A DNA stretch of 64,000 nucleotides from Ceratopteris richardii. Its lineage: Eukaryota; Streptophyta; Polypodiopsida; Polypodiales; Pteridaceae. Within the stretch, counting starts at the first letter, position 1; every line of letters begins with the position of its first letter. The stretch is from assembly GCA_020310875.1 (NCBI GenBank), contig CM035432.1, positions 100,704,012 through 100,768,011 on the forward strand, in the 5' to 3' direction. Below the pieces are notes generated by a model, which worked only from the letters and a program-made list of their open reading frames with translations, did no database searches and had not been told where the DNA came from. The position numbers and the translations under genes were made by a program. Of this stretch, positions 22,695 to 34,119 are shown piece by piece.

Positions 22695-23340
22695 GTCCAC
22701 ACTTTCATTTGACTTTAATTACACATCTTCTGTAGACCATTCTTTAAACACACACATACACACAAAACAAATAACTTATTCATTTTTTATTCTTCATTTT
22801 TAATTTAATTGGTTTTTATTTTGGTAATTCATTAATATTTTTAATTTCAGTTTAGACTAAGGTACAATTTAATTAAATACCTTAATAATGATATATACAC
22901 ACACTAATAAGATAGCTATTCAAAGCATAATTTAATTTATCTTAATTAAATATATGAAATACAATATATATTAATTAACTATAAACAAATATTTATTAAT
23001 TGGAATTTTCATACACATCATACTAATGTTAATAATCACACACATACATACCTACACATATTAACACACATTGAAACCCTAATACACACTCACATATTTA
23101 CTTAAATACCCTTATGTTGAGCTAAGTGCATAGGTTTCTACCCATATCTCCCATACAAAGGGGTTCAATTAGGCATCTAAATGGCATTTAGGATAAACCG
23201 TAGGGTGGACACATGTAATCTTCATCAATTTTTACCTGCAAATCAAAGGCATTTATCAACAATGTTATACAGGGGTTTAGAGATAACCAATCAAAATGTT
23301 TTGATTTTCTTGAACATCAATTTGAAGATGGAAATCTTTC
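22695..23340 (-). repeat. Direct repeat, probable 5' LTR of gypsy relic
   Basis: This is the partner of 19545-20187, lying upstream of the minus-strand pol relic. It contains the same order of landmarks. Pol sequence begins within a few tens of bases of its edge, implying a deletion that removed the primer site, Gag, protease and most of RT. Confidence 0.7.
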
Positions 23341-23344
23341 CAAC

Positions 23345-24095
23345 ACCATAGCGAGGGAAAGAATTTGGGAGAACAAGATTCCAACATCCCCTATTGTGGA
23401 GCAAAGTGGCATGGCTCACTCTTCCATTCCACTAGATGCAATGGGAAGAGGAGAGGATGAAGATAGGCTTCAAGATGTAAGTATCTAATGACATTTATTA
23501 TTGACTTTGTCTCATATTTCTACAAGATGTAAGTATCTAATGAATTTTATGATTGTCTATGTGCACGAAGCAATTGAAGTCGATAAATTCATAGCAAGGA
23601 GTGGTGGTGACCGTGTTGCGTGTGGCAATGGCTCTTCCTTGGCACACTACATTGGAAAATTGCCAACGGAAGATTTTGTTATAATCCACAAGGACTTTTC
23701 CCCTCAATGACACTTCATGACTTGGTGTCTAAAGGCCTTGAAAAATCTTTTGTGCCTATCTATAATAATGCAAGGGAGCAATTGTGTAATTTTTGTTAGG
23801 AAGTACTTTGCCCTTACTACCCTAGGAGTTAACTTTAGTAGAAAAATATTAGTTCTAATAGGAATAGCTTTGGGTCTTGGATTGAGAGACCCCTTTTTGA
23901 TATCCCAATGTGGAGATGCTCAAGGCCAAGAGCCAATATGTAAAAATTTATAATACCAATTATTCCTTTTTCAATTTTCGTGTGCATTCAATTGTCTATT
24001 GTGTCTTTATGTTTTTGGCAACTTCATAAATTTTGCATAGTTAAATCAGTTTTTTTTCTAGTATTTCCATTTAAATGATGTTGCCCAAAATACTT
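23345..24095. other. No gene recognised
   Basis: Two short plus-strand frames (23501-23710 and 23717-23953) show no domain. A 21-bp direct repeat, caagatgtaagtatctaatga, occurs at 23471 and 23523. Confidence 0.4.
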
Positions 24096-24100
24096 GTAGT

Positions 24101-24216
24101 GGCCTAGGAATGCAAAAAAAAGGCTTGCCACAGAAACGTGGGGATGGGCCATGCAATAGTTTTGTAGGGCCTATCCATATGTTTTTGTGGTAGGCCTTTT
24201 TTTGCATTCCTATGCC
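24101..24216. repeat. Long inverted repeat (hairpin copy 1)
   Basis: The left arm from ggcctaggaatgcaaaaaaa pairs with the right arm tttttttgcattcctatgcc, and inner segments pair around a loop near ttttgtagggcc. Arms are about 55 bases with several mismatches. Confidence 0.85.
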
Positions 24217-24326
24217 ATTGCATACACTATGGGCACAATATTCAAAGTCTATGTACATCAATTACAACCTAAACTTGGGGAAGTGTGGAAGACTCTTTTG
24301 ATGTTCAATGATTATAGAATATCTAG

Positions 24327-24766
24327 TGCAACAAAGTAGGAATTACGACCACCACGTGCTAGAGAGATGACTCTCCTCCCAACCAAATGCCTCTATATAT
24401 AGCTCTCTCCAGGGGACTGCCTTCTTGGGCAGGTTCATACTAGCCAGCCATGTGTCGGCCATGTAACTCCATTTGTGCCAAGTGTCCCAGTTAACTCGAG
24501 TTAACTCAATTGGATGCTTCTAGAAGGCTCTAGAGATCTTTGGGCAAAACACTCTCGCATGTTCCCCATGGGGATACGACCTCCTCCTTCACATCCTTAA
24601 GACTTAACCACTAAGCTAAGTGGATCACTTGTTCACAAGAGCACAAGACCTCCTAGTACGTCTAAACTCGAGATCTTTGGTCATACACACAAATGACCAA
24701 AGGGTGTCCGATTTCAGATCCGTCTGAACCAGCCGCACCCTTGGATCATAGACTTACTTTATTACA
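24327..24766 (+). mobile_element. Solo LTR, 440 bp, with 5-bp target duplication TCTAG
   Basis: The insert begins TGCAACAAAG and ends TTATTACA, is bordered on both sides by TCTAG (24322-24326 and 24767-24771), and interrupts a repeat unit whose empty counterpart (gaatatctagactctgctgg near 25140) carries a single TCTAG. These are the marks of LTR-retrotransposon integration followed by LTR-LTR recombination. A TATA-like ctctatatatagctc lies at 24391-24405, consistent with an LTR promoter reading to the right. No sister LTR is present in the window. Strand is inferred from the TATA box. Confidence 0.85.
24391..24403 (+). promoter_or_regulatory. TATA-box-like element in solo LTR
   Basis: CTATATATAG sits 65 bases inside the solo LTR, after a C-rich stretch (ctctcctcccaacc). 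This resembles plant core promoters; transcription is not demonstrated. Confidence 0.4.
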
Positions 24767-24921
24767 TCTAGACTCCTCTAGGTGCATATAAGTATGCATC
24801 AATTTATAAGTACATTTGAGTGTTCATCAAGCTTGTTGCTCTATTGATTACTGGGTTTGTATGAATTGCACCCTGGCTAAGGCAAACCATATGTTGCAAC
24901 GTGCAAGGCATATGGTTTAAT

Positions 24922-25037
24922 GACCTAGAATAACATAAAAACGCCTACCACAAAAACATGGGCATGGCCCCTACAAAACGTTTGCAGAGCCCATCCCCAC
25001 GTTTTTGTGGTAGGCTTTATTTTGGCATTTCCAGGCC
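24922..25037. repeat. Long inverted repeat (hairpin copy 2)
   Basis: The left arm gacctagaataacat...cgcctaccacaaaaacatgg pairs with cacgtttttgtggtaggctt and gcatttccaggcc on the right. The arms are about 55 bases with a short central loop. Confidence 0.85.
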
Positions 25038-25297
25038 ATTGCATGCACTATGGGCACAATATTGAAAGTTTATGTTTATCAATAATAACCTAAACTTAGA
25101 AAAGTATGGAAGACACTTTTGATGGGTAATGATTAGAGAATATCTAGACTCTGCTGGGTGCATATAAACATGCATCAATTTATAAGTACATTTGAGTGTT
25201 CATCACGTTTGTTGCTCTATTAGTCAGAGGGTTTGCATGAATTTCACCCTACCTAAGTCATACCATATGCTCCAATGCGCATGGCATATGGTTTAAT

Positions 25298-25414
25298 GAC
25301 CTAGAATAGCATAATAAAGGCCTGCCACAGAAACATGGGATTGGGCCCTATAAAACTTTTGTAGGGCCTCATCTCCTGTTTCTATGGCAGGCCTTTTATA
25401 TGTATTCTTAGGCC
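25298..25414. repeat. Long inverted repeat (hairpin copy 3)
   Basis: The most regular copy: aaaggcctgccacagaaaca on the left pairs with tgtttctatggcaggccttt on the right, extended inward by gggccctataaaa against ttttgtagggcc and outward by gacctagaata against tattcttaggcc. The loop is only a few bases. Confidence 0.9.
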
Positions 25415-27740
25415 ATTGCAAGCAATCTAATCACCAAATAAACACCCCATGTAGATAAATATTTCCTTAACTTGATAAAATGTGTGCAAGACTAGGATAT
25501 TCATGTGCAATGACTTCAAAGACACTTTTAGATGCATAGTAGAAATAGACTTCAAAACATGTACACTAAGAGACAAACACTTTGAGAGCAGATATAATAA
25601 GAAGAAGATTATATTAATCATTTGGGATATACAAAAAATTCTCCAAACAAGAGAGTTTACAAATGTTAAGTGGTCGTTGTGGTCTATTGCATGCTTGATA
25701 GTTTTTATTTCCTCTTGGAGCACGCCTAGATGGTCGTGCCCCATCATTTACCTACTCTAGCCCACTTTGTTCTCTTTCTTCATCAGTTGGTCTTTCTCCT
25801 TGTCCTACGGGGTGTGTCTTGCCTCCTTGTGTTACTCAATGGTTCACCGCGATATGATCATGGGGCCATGCTCGCTTGTTAACACTTTCTTCATCCAAAG
25901 AACGCTCTAAATTTGATATTGTCTCCAATACAAGTTGTCTCCATCCTTGTTGTTGGGGCCTTGCCTTGAATGATATCCTATGTGGGGCTGGTCATCAGAT
26001 AAAGAAGGGGAAGATTGCATTTCTTGTGTTACATCTCTCTCTTATTGTGAAGCTTCATTCCCCTATGATAGAATGCTGCAAGAGTGTGTCTCTACACCTA
26101 AGTTTGTTTAGAAGAGTGGCTTGTGGTTCAACGCTTCTTGTGGGGTGTCATCCATGGTGGGCATTGGGTACCTTCCACATGTTAAAGGTAGATGAGATGA
26201 TCCTTTCTAGCAGCCTGCTTTGTGTGTGCCATTCTCTTAGTATTTGAAGTGGTAAAGTGAAGAAGGACTTTATTTATAGCCTTTCACTTAAGATTTGTTC
26301 TGTTCACATTTAAATAGATAAAAGTTAGTTTTAAAAATTTAAAAGAATATTAAAAAGACATTGAATATTTCTTTGAAGAGAAAGGAGTTATAAAAACCTT
26401 CAAAAAAGTTTGAATAAGAAATAATGCACTTTAAGAGTTGGGAAACTATTTCCAAGCAAAACCCTTTGCAGACTCTTTGTGCATGCTATTAGGCATGATG
26501 TAGCGGTCCTGATGATGACATTCACTTCTCTCTTGCAATATCATGTTGTATCTTTCTTGAAATCTTTGCTATTCATGACTCACATGCTCGTTCCATTACA
26601 TATTTTCTAGTGAACGTCGTACAAAAAAAACAGTTGAACATTTCTTCTTGATAGTTTGATTGTAGTAAACCACCTCTAACCCTATGATGTGACTTCTCCA
26701 TTATGTGTGTACTAAAAATGTCCAATGATCCATATCCATTCATAAAATATGCTCCATGTGCAGAAAGAATATGCTATGGTCTGGTCAATAAGATATACAC
26801 ATCGTATTTAAGACCAAATTACAAAATGTAAGCAAAACATACTATGTAATGTGTAATGTTGCTTTCTTCTGAGGATAAGATGAATGACTGCTTCAAAGAT
26901 ACTTGAAATAACTCTCGTTGTGAAACATTAGTGGAAACCAAACCCATCAAATGTAAGAATTGATGTAAGGATGACAAAACCTTCTTTCGCTTATTAATGA
27001 GATCAACCTGACTATCATTGTGTCATAATCAAATAGAGGTCCTTTCAAAGCTCCCATTTCCCATCACCTTGACTATTCACATCTTTTATTTTTTAAGAAA
27101 CATCTTGCCTTCTTCTCAGTCATTGAAACTTGTTGTAAAATATCTTGAGACTCACCATACTTCTTAATAACTAAAGATGCATGGCCACCATGACAACCAA
27201 TAGAATTCACAAGATCTTTCTTTTTTATGGATTGCTATCGTAGACCTCTCTAGTGGTTTCATTGCAAATGCATATTCAACGTCGAGCTTCAAAAGCCTAT
27301 CAAAGATCCTCATGAATGCATGCAGGTAAAAAAGTGAACATTGACTAATGGAAATGGAATAATGGGGCTCCTATCATTGCTTACTTTATCACCAAGTCAG
27401 TTCTTGTAAGATTGGACACCTCAAAAGTGATATCTCCCCATTCCCTTCAACTCCATGAGTCTGTGTCATCAATTTTTTCAGAGTCATCAACTCGCATCTA
27501 TGCCCTTGTAGGTTTAGACTCTCTCTTAGATCCTTTGTAACCTTGTGTATAATATGGGCAAGGATAGAGAGAAGATGATCCTTGTTTACAACCTAACATG
27601 CATTCTGTACTCTTAAGGTCTCCACCCAAATGCCATTCTAACTCAAAATCACCTATATCATCTACAGAAAGCTTTTACCCATATATTTTAGAAGAGATTA
27701 CTTCTGTAATCCATGGAGCCCTATTAAAAATCAACAAAAT
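25415..27740. other. No gene recognised
   Basis: Frames up to 123 codons (25876-26247 plus) show no known domain or transposon motif. No strong repeat structure was seen. This is the longest stretch in the window to which I can assign nothing. Confidence 0.5.
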
Positions 27741-27742
27741 TA

Positions 27743-27903
27743 TTGAAGGAGATGGTGGATACTCACAAGAGATGAGTTGGTGTAGCTAAAACCTGCTTCA
27801 CACCTAGTATAAGTGATGGCTGGAGAGTGTTGTGGGCCTCTTTAGCTAGCTAACAAGCATAAGAAATCACATATGTTGCTTGGAAGATGATGCACTAATG
27901 ATA
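27743..27903 (-). repeat. Partial LTR, direct repeat of 28573-28733
   Basis: The 160-bp segment beginning gagatggtggatactca and containing gagtgttgtgggcctcttta and ggaagatgatgcactaatga recurs at 28573-28733 with few changes. It is likely the remaining piece of the 3' LTR of a second minus-strand copia-type relic. Confidence 0.75.
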
Positions 27904-27904
27904 C

Positions 27905-28080
27905 AGTGAGAGTGAGAGTGTGACTGAGAGTGCGAGTGTGAATGCGATTGTGATAGCTTGGGGGTGGTTAGGAGGTAGAGGCTTTGTCAAGAAGATATTT
28001 TCCAAAGCTATTGTAACCATTGATTCACATCTATAATATCAGAATTCTTCCTTGTATGCGTCATATTTGTTTCTACTCTT
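27905..28080. repeat. Dispersed repeat fragment shared with 1325-1480
   Basis: It starts with gagagtgtgactgagagtgc and shares gattgtgatagct, gggggtggt and ttttccaaagctattgta with the copy at 1325. It lies between the partial LTR and the Gag relic. Confidence 0.6.
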
Positions 28081-28219
28081 CTGCATCAGATTTTCTCTTA
28101 CCTTGTGCAATCTTTGTGTTCTTCTCTCCTCTGTTATTTTTGAGTGATCAAAAGATTGTGATTGGCGATAGATTGTGATTGAAGAAATTCTATAGAATTC
28201 CATCCAAAACTATTTTTTC

Positions 28220-28510
28220 CTAGCTCTTGGAGGAGAAGTATGACGAAAGTACTTCCCAAGTCTCTTGGGAGGTCTTACAGTTTCTAACATGTGGTAACAA
28301 GAAATCAACGATTAAATTTAGTAGATATGAACAAGCAAGAGCATCCTTTGCACACCATGTGGTTAGCCTCTCTTTCTCTTCTCTTAATGGTTGATTCTTG
28401 CTCCTGAAAATTGGCATGTCTTCATCTCCTAAGATGTATCCAAATAAGCTTCTCCCTTCAAGATATGCTTGCATTCTTAAGGACCATGCTGGGTAGTTGT
28501 TCCTATCCAA
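28220..28510 (-). pseudogene. Copia Gag amino-terminal fragment
   Basis: The frame reads MDRNNYPAWSLRMQAYLEGR, then AKDALACSYLLNLIVDFLLP and NCKTSQETWEVLSSYFSSKS before a stop. It is a clear sister of the Gag relic at 5283-4940 and, more distantly, of the Gag at 56291. Only the first 96 residues survive; the zinc knuckle and all pol domains are missing. It sits about 45 bases downstream of a primer-site-like sequence in the correct orientation. Confidence 0.8.
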
Positions 28511-28556
28511 TTTGTCAATGAAGGATGGAAATCCATCTCCCGTCTTGATTATGCTT

Positions 28557-28568
28557 GTTCGGATACCA
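28557..28568 (-). promoter_or_regulatory. Degenerate primer binding site
   Basis: The minus strand reads TGGTATCCGAAC, three changes from TGGTATCAGAGC, separated by one base from the LTR edge at 28570. The spacing is identical to that at 5331-5344. Confidence 0.6.
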
Positions 28569-28569
28569 T

Positions 28570-29100
28570 TGTTAGAGGAGATGGTGGATACTCAGAAGAG
28601 ATGAGTTGGTGTAGCTAAAACTTGCATCACACCAGGTATAAGTGATGGTTGGAGAGTGTTGTGGGCCTCTTTAGCTAGCTAACAATCATAAGAGATCACC
28701 TATGTTTCTTGGAAGATGATGCACTAATGATAGGATCAAAATAGATAGGTAGGCATATGATCAAAGGTCCAAAACTTGCTATTTTGGTAGAGACACCTAC
28801 TCAAAGTTTTACACCATTCTCTGAGTACAACAACGATTAATAAAATTCCTTTTGGGGATTTTAAATTATCTTAACAAGCTACCAATCATGAGTAGAATCA
28901 TTTAAAATGATAAACTATATGCATAGAAATATGTTTAGTAATTTAAGCATCTATCTCGACTTTAACGGGCCTTGACAATCAGAGACTAATGAGAAATGCT
29001 TGATTAATATCTAACGATAGAGTGAAGCATTATTAATGAAACTTTGTAGGATAAGAGTAGAGAGTACGTTGAAGATATCATGCTTCAAAGCACAAGGAAT
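28570..29100 (-). repeat. LTR (5' LTR of minus-strand Gag relic)
   Basis: It starts on the plus strand with TGTTAGAGGAG, adjoins the primer site, and its first 160 bp recur at 27743. Later parts such as gtgggcctctttagct and aatcatttaaaatgataaac resemble the LTR at 5344-6262, so it is a diverged member of the same family. The far end is uncertain. Confidence 0.6.
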
Positions 29101-29269
29101 GATCAACCATAGAGTGAGAACCAGCCTAGACAAATTTACTATTCTAATGAAGTGTGACAGAGATATAAGAGTAAGAAGTAATGATCATGTATGAATTAAA
29201 TAATGTAAAAGTGCAGTCTCATTGGCAATAAATCAATGCTCAATGAGTGTGGAAAGATTGACATATGAG

Positions 29270-29960
29270 GTGAGATCCTCTTCCGAAAGAAAGGGCAGAT
29301 GTTTGTGGTCCTATACAAACATCTTCTTTTGGCAATTACCTTTATTTAATGACTTTTATTGATGATTTCTTCAGGCATGCATGGGTATATCCATTGAAAG
29401 ATAAATCAAAATGTTTATGTGGTTCAAAGAGTTTTTGGTTCTAGTTGGAAATGTTTCAGCATGTCAATTGAGCATTGTCCACTCTAATCAAGGAGGGAAA
29501 AACATGTCTTCTAATCTTAATGCATTTCTAGCTAAATATGGGATAAAACATCAATTTATATGTCCTATACACCTAAAAAATGGAGCTTCTATAAAAAAAG
29601 AATAGGCATCTCATAGAGATGAAAACTCTATATGGTCAAAATTCAAGTTCTACCATACAATTTCTAGCTTGAGGCTATTACATGTGCACCTTTTGTACTA
29701 AATAGGTGTCCCACCAAAGCACCGCAGACAATTACTCCATATAAGGTTTATCATGGTCCGAATAAATCTATTGCTCATCTAAATGTCTTTGGTTGTGTTC
29801 AATTTGCGTTAGTGTTTGAACAAAAGCACACCAATATTTGTAGGCTAGATGATGACCACGATTCACCAATAGCTCCTAGGATTGCACTACATGGATTACA
29901 TCATCATATATATGACCATGAAGATCTTTGATATGATGCAAATGGTTTTTAAGATCTTTT
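29270..29960 (+). pseudogene. Copia integrase relic
   Basis: Translation in shifting frames gives VCGPIQTSSFGNYLYLMTFI, DDFFRHAWVYPLKDKSKC, WFKEFLVLV, then SIVHSNQGGKNMSSNLNAFL AKYGIKHQF, the copia integrase core. The second catalytic Asp motif (RSDNGGE) reads HSNQGGK, and the NGVAERKNR motif reads NGASIKKE followed by a stop, so the catalytic residues are damaged. TPYKVYHGPNKSIAHLNVFG near 29740 is the downstream landmark. No adjoining Gag or RT was recognised. Confidence 0.75.
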
Positions 29961-32395
29961 GCCATGTCAAAGCACCAATGTCAACCCACTTTGAGCATGG
30001 CAACCAAGACCTCACATATGATATGAGCACCATGCCATCCTTCCATGTACCTTACACATGGCACCATCGCATCAAGTATTTACCTGCATGTTAGAAGATG
30101 ATATTTGAAGAAATGTTCACGATAAGGTTTTGGGAATACCATTAAAGTTTTCATCATCCGGCCTACCCATCTCCTTTAGTTGTTTGCTTGCCAACAATTG
30201 GTATATTCGACACACTACCAACTTCCAACTCAAGACGAACCTCATGCTATAGATTGGGAAAAACTTGAATCTTACCTGACACGAGTCATTCATCTAGCCG
30301 AGCACATCCTCCCACAAGACCTCTTGCAAAAATACATTATGCAGACCCCACAACAAGGATGTATTGGAGGATAGATGCCAGAGGGAGGGGGGTGTTGGCA
30401 ATAGCCATATGCATATCTACATAGAGGAAGTATGTAGAGGGAAACCAGAGAGAGTTGTAGGGGAGCCAGAAAGTCATTTTTTTCAAAAAAAATACTTTAG
30501 ATTACTTTTTTCAGAACTTCAAATAGTGCTTTTCATAAGTTTTGTAATATATGTATCATAAAACACCCAATTTCGTATTTACTAGCTGCATTTTAGTCCT
30601 CCAACTTTAGGAGCTTAGATAGAACAATCATGGCAAGTTTGGTTATTTTTAGATCTTGTTAAGACCTCCATATGACCCTGAGAACTATTTTTTAACTATG
30701 TTGGACACTAGACGTGAAACTGGTCAAAGCTACTTTGGAAGCTATTAAAAGAGCTAGAGAGCTCATTTTTGAGGTTAGATTGTCTTGGATAGTGCAAGCT
30801 TAGAGCAAATTTGAGCTTCTAATAGTGCTATTGAGAAATAGAGTCTACTTTCTACTTTCCATTGTATCTCGTTTGTCTTTTCCTTGTATGTGTGTATGTG
30901 TGTGTGCATTTTCATCCCTCTCACCTTCATCTTCACTACTTCATGTGTTTGTGATCCTCATATCACTCCTATCTCTTCCGCGGATTGACATTAAGGAGGT
31001 GGAGCTTCTTAATGCGGTACTTACCATTGTGCTAGAGCAACAATATGTGTTATCAAGAGTGTGTTCCTGACCATATTCATGTGTTCCATGTGTATACGTA
31101 TGTGGTTGAATGCATGTTCATGTGCATAAACATGTGTGAAATCACTAATTTGAAAGCAGAAATATCAAGTCATTAAGATAATAAACGATTAATTAAAATG
31201 GAAACAAAAGAGAAGCAAATCAAAGGACCTAAAAAAAAATAAAAAAGGAAAACTCATGCTCTAGTATTTTTTAGCACTCACTTTTGGCATATACAAGACA
31301 AAAATCTAGGAAAAGAAAGGCTAAAAATAGGGGGAAATCATTGCCAAAAATAAGGAGTATTGGCTATAAAAAGGATACTCTTGATCATTATCTTCCATGA
31401 AGGAGGGTCAATCTTTTGACATTGACAGATGGCAAAAGGATTTGGAAGTGTTGTATGTAGCAAACGATTTGTGAGGATTGAGTTCAGAGTGTACGTGCCA
31501 TGAAAGCACTAGGAGAGATGTTTCCTACTACAACGCAATTTTGGGCAATGAAAAGGGCTCTGATGGAAGAAAATTTCCTAAATCTGAGCCACTCATGGAT
31601 TGCAGAGGCTTATTATTAGTCTTAGTATCCCCTTCTTTTAAATTTTTCACAAGCACTATGCTATGTGCTACTTAGACTCCTTTGCTATTCATATTTGGTT
31701 TTCTTGACATTTGATTGCTCATTGAAAGGTAGAAGGGTACAATCTTGCCTTGTGCTTCAAAGTGATTATGGATCTTCATGATTATCTTTTATTTAGAATC
31801 TATTCATCACAAAAAGGAGCTGCAAGTCTGAACATTTCAAGAAAAGTTTTCTACCTGTTGAATTGTTGAATTGTTAATTGTTTTATTAAAAGAAAATGGG
31901 GTCATCAATAAATGACTATTGAATATAAAAAAGAATCCAAGTGGCCATCTGCCCCTATTATGCCCCTTGACCCGATAGCTCTACACTCTATCCACACTCT
32001 GATGTCCATCCAATGTCACCCGATTACACTATGGATTTTAATTAAATCACTCCAACTCTCATGATTATAGAAATATCATACGATGAGAAGCGTGATAGGA
32101 GAAATCAAATAATCTTTGATAAACATGGAGGAAGAGTTTCTGTGGAAGTGGAGATGATTTTGATGGTGGTTGCCTACATGGAGGTTGTTGGTTATAGCGG
32201 GGAGTCTATGATGATTGTAGCTTCTGCTGCACGTGATTTGGGTGGGGGTTCCGATATTAATCATGCTTCCTTTAGATGTTGTGAGGATTGGGCATCAATG
32301 GGCACGTGGATGTATTGGTCAGGTTTGGGCATCAAACGGATTCGTCCAGGGTCAAACTACGGTAAACATTTCCTCTTTAGAAGGTGAAGTGCCTC
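29961..32395. other. No gene recognised
   Basis: Several short frames (for example 30180-30374 and 32061-32387 plus) have no recognisable domain. A small TG-rich patch lies near 30890-30905. Nothing else of note. Confidence 0.45.
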
Positions 32396-32399
32396 GTCA

Positions 32400-34115
32400 G
32401 TCCCACTAATATGACTAGTTCATGAAAGCCCTGAATGAAGGAATCTTCAAATCCTCTGCTATCGAATTCTTCTTGTAGTATTTCTTAACTTTGCTCTTGT
32501 GATAATTGTCGACGCCGCCACAAGGCTTGCATATTGCAATATAGTTTTTGAATGGCTAATGTATAGGTAGTAGCTTCAAATGTGTCCTCTTTGTGGGTGC
32601 TCATATCTCCTTTAGCTTCAATTTGGTGTTGTTCTTGTTCCTCTTGGTCATCTTCTTGCGAATAAAGACTAGTTTGACTTGCTTCATCATCTTTTTCTTC
32701 ACCATCAGTCACCGTCAGATCTTCCTCATCTAAACTACACACTACATGCTCTTATTGTTGATGAGGGGGTGTAGTAGGATAGCTTCGCCATTCGTATTCT
32801 TGAGAGAGAAATTGTCCTTTGAAAAATTGAAATTCACTAGAAAATGTGTAATGCACTTCAAAATCAAATGTAGTGTTAGTGGATCTGTCTCAAGATTAGG
32901 GATGGGAAAAGTGAATGCATCTGCACCAATGCTGGTGGGAATCTCTCCAGCTTTCGTAGTAGCTGTTTGAGTGGAGGCTTCTGGGAGAATCACTACACTA
33001 GTGGTGCCTTCAGCTATTATAGTCCGTGATAGGTGAATGCATATCGGTGGAATAGGTGGAGGAGGCTCTATGGGGGACTATTGATAGGATGGTTGTGGCA
33101 AAGGGGACTTAGGGACCTATAGACATGGAATTGAACCCCTCATGCGCTTGCCTGCCCTACTTTTGCTAGATTTCCATTCCTTCTTGGAGGGTTCTTTAAA
33201 TCTTTTCAATTCATCGCTAGTCAAAGCATGCTCTATTGGAAATGCATAGGTCAAACACATGCATACTATTCTTCCAAGGGCACAACATCCATGCATGACA
33301 TGCTTGCAGGTCCATCTTTCCTAGCTAGGTATAATTGATCTTGAATCTAGCTAGCAGAATCTATGGTCTTAGCTCTTGTGTTTGCTAGATATAAGCCAAA
33401 CCAAATGCACGTTTGTAGGATAGTGAAAAGGTCCTATGTAGCGAAAGCAAAATGCTCCATGCAAATACATAAGGTTTTTGATAATTCTAGTGTGATGGCC
33501 AAGGTATTAGTCCATTTCAAAACGTCACCTCTTTTCATAGGCTTTAGAATGAGCCTTTCCCTTTGTGTTGGCATGTGAGTACCATGGATCTTTAGGGCTG
33601 CTCGAATAAGTCTTTTGAGAGATAAGATTTTTCATAAGGGGTATCACTCACTAGCGATGGCAAGATAAAAGTTCCTGGCAATTCCTTCCTCTTAGGGGGT
33701 TCAAGAGTCATCACTAAATGAAAGCATCGATAAAAATGAGGTCTTGGCAAGGCTGCACTAAAGTACTCTGTGAAACAAGCCTGAGCCCAAATTTGTTCTA
33801 ACTCCTATGAATTTTGAATATCTTCAAATTCCTGGAAGAAGAACTGATATCTCCCCCAAATGTTTCTGCTAAAGCAAAGCATTGTATCGTAGATATAGTT
33901 AGCATGTGCTAGGGGTCTTACAAGTCCTTAGAACAAATGTGAGTTACTGTGTACTTTTTGAGTGCATCCAAGGGGAGGATCATCTATGGGCATCGGTCCC
34001 ATGAAACCTTCAAATTCTGGTGGTTGCAATGTAGGGTACGACAGCTAAAAAATTATCAAAATTGACTAGTCGCACGTTGGGGCCAGCCTCAGAAGTTCCT
34101 TTAGCTTGCATGATG
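32400..34115 (-). pseudogene. Unrecognised minus-strand coding relic downstream of gypsy integrase
   Basis: From an ATG near 34111 (MQAKGTSEAGPNVRLVNFDN) the minus strand can be followed, with frame changes and isolated stops, through FEGFMGPMPIDDPPLGCTQK, RNIWGRYQFFFQEFEDIQNS, CFTEYFSAALPRPHFYRCFH, ILKPMKRGDVLKWTNTLAIT, FGLYLANTRAKTIDSAS and DELKRFKEPSKKEWKSSK, then a Pro-rich linker. It ends in a Glu/Asp/Gln-rich tail (32742-32485) with SLYSQEDDQEEQEQHQIEAK. The steady protein-like composition argues for about 550 codons of former coding sequence. I do not recognise the family. It could be the Gag or an extra ORF of an LTR retroelement. Confidence 0.5.
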
Positions 34116-34119
34116 ATTG

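Larger units (their letters stand above)
19545..23340 (-). mobile_element. Internally deleted Ty3/gypsy element between direct repeats
   Basis: Two direct repeats of about 645 bp (19545-20187 and 22695-23340) flank 2.5 kb containing, on the minus strand, the end of RT and RNase H (about 22600-22262), then integrase (21771-21020). Gag, protease and most of RT are missing: the right-hand repeat directly abuts RT sequence corresponding to the conserved EAINKI region. The simplest reading is a gypsy element whose two LTRs bracket a deleted interior. Against this, no primer site is left and the repeat termini are not clean TG/CA, so the repeats could instead be another AT-rich element present twice. 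Confidence 0.65.
24101..25414. repeat. Tandem array of hairpin-bearing repeat units
   Basis: Each unit of about 370 bp consists of a hairpin of about 116 bp, a segment beginning ccattgcatgcactatgggc, and a segment beginning gtgcatataa that ends in ggcatatggtttaatgacct. The hairpins start at 24101, 24922 and 25298. The first unit is interrupted by a 440-bp solo LTR (24327-24766); the second unit is uninterrupted; the third is truncated after its hairpin. No protein is encoded. Confidence 0.85.

Noticed and set aside
23471..23543. 21-bp direct repeat as a target-site duplication or CRISPR-like pair
   Set aside because: Only two copies, 52 bp apart, too long for a usual target duplication and with no element between them.
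25876..26247. 123-codon plus-strand frame as a host gene
   Set aside because: Cys/Ser/Leu-rich with no motif; no evidence of exons or promoter.
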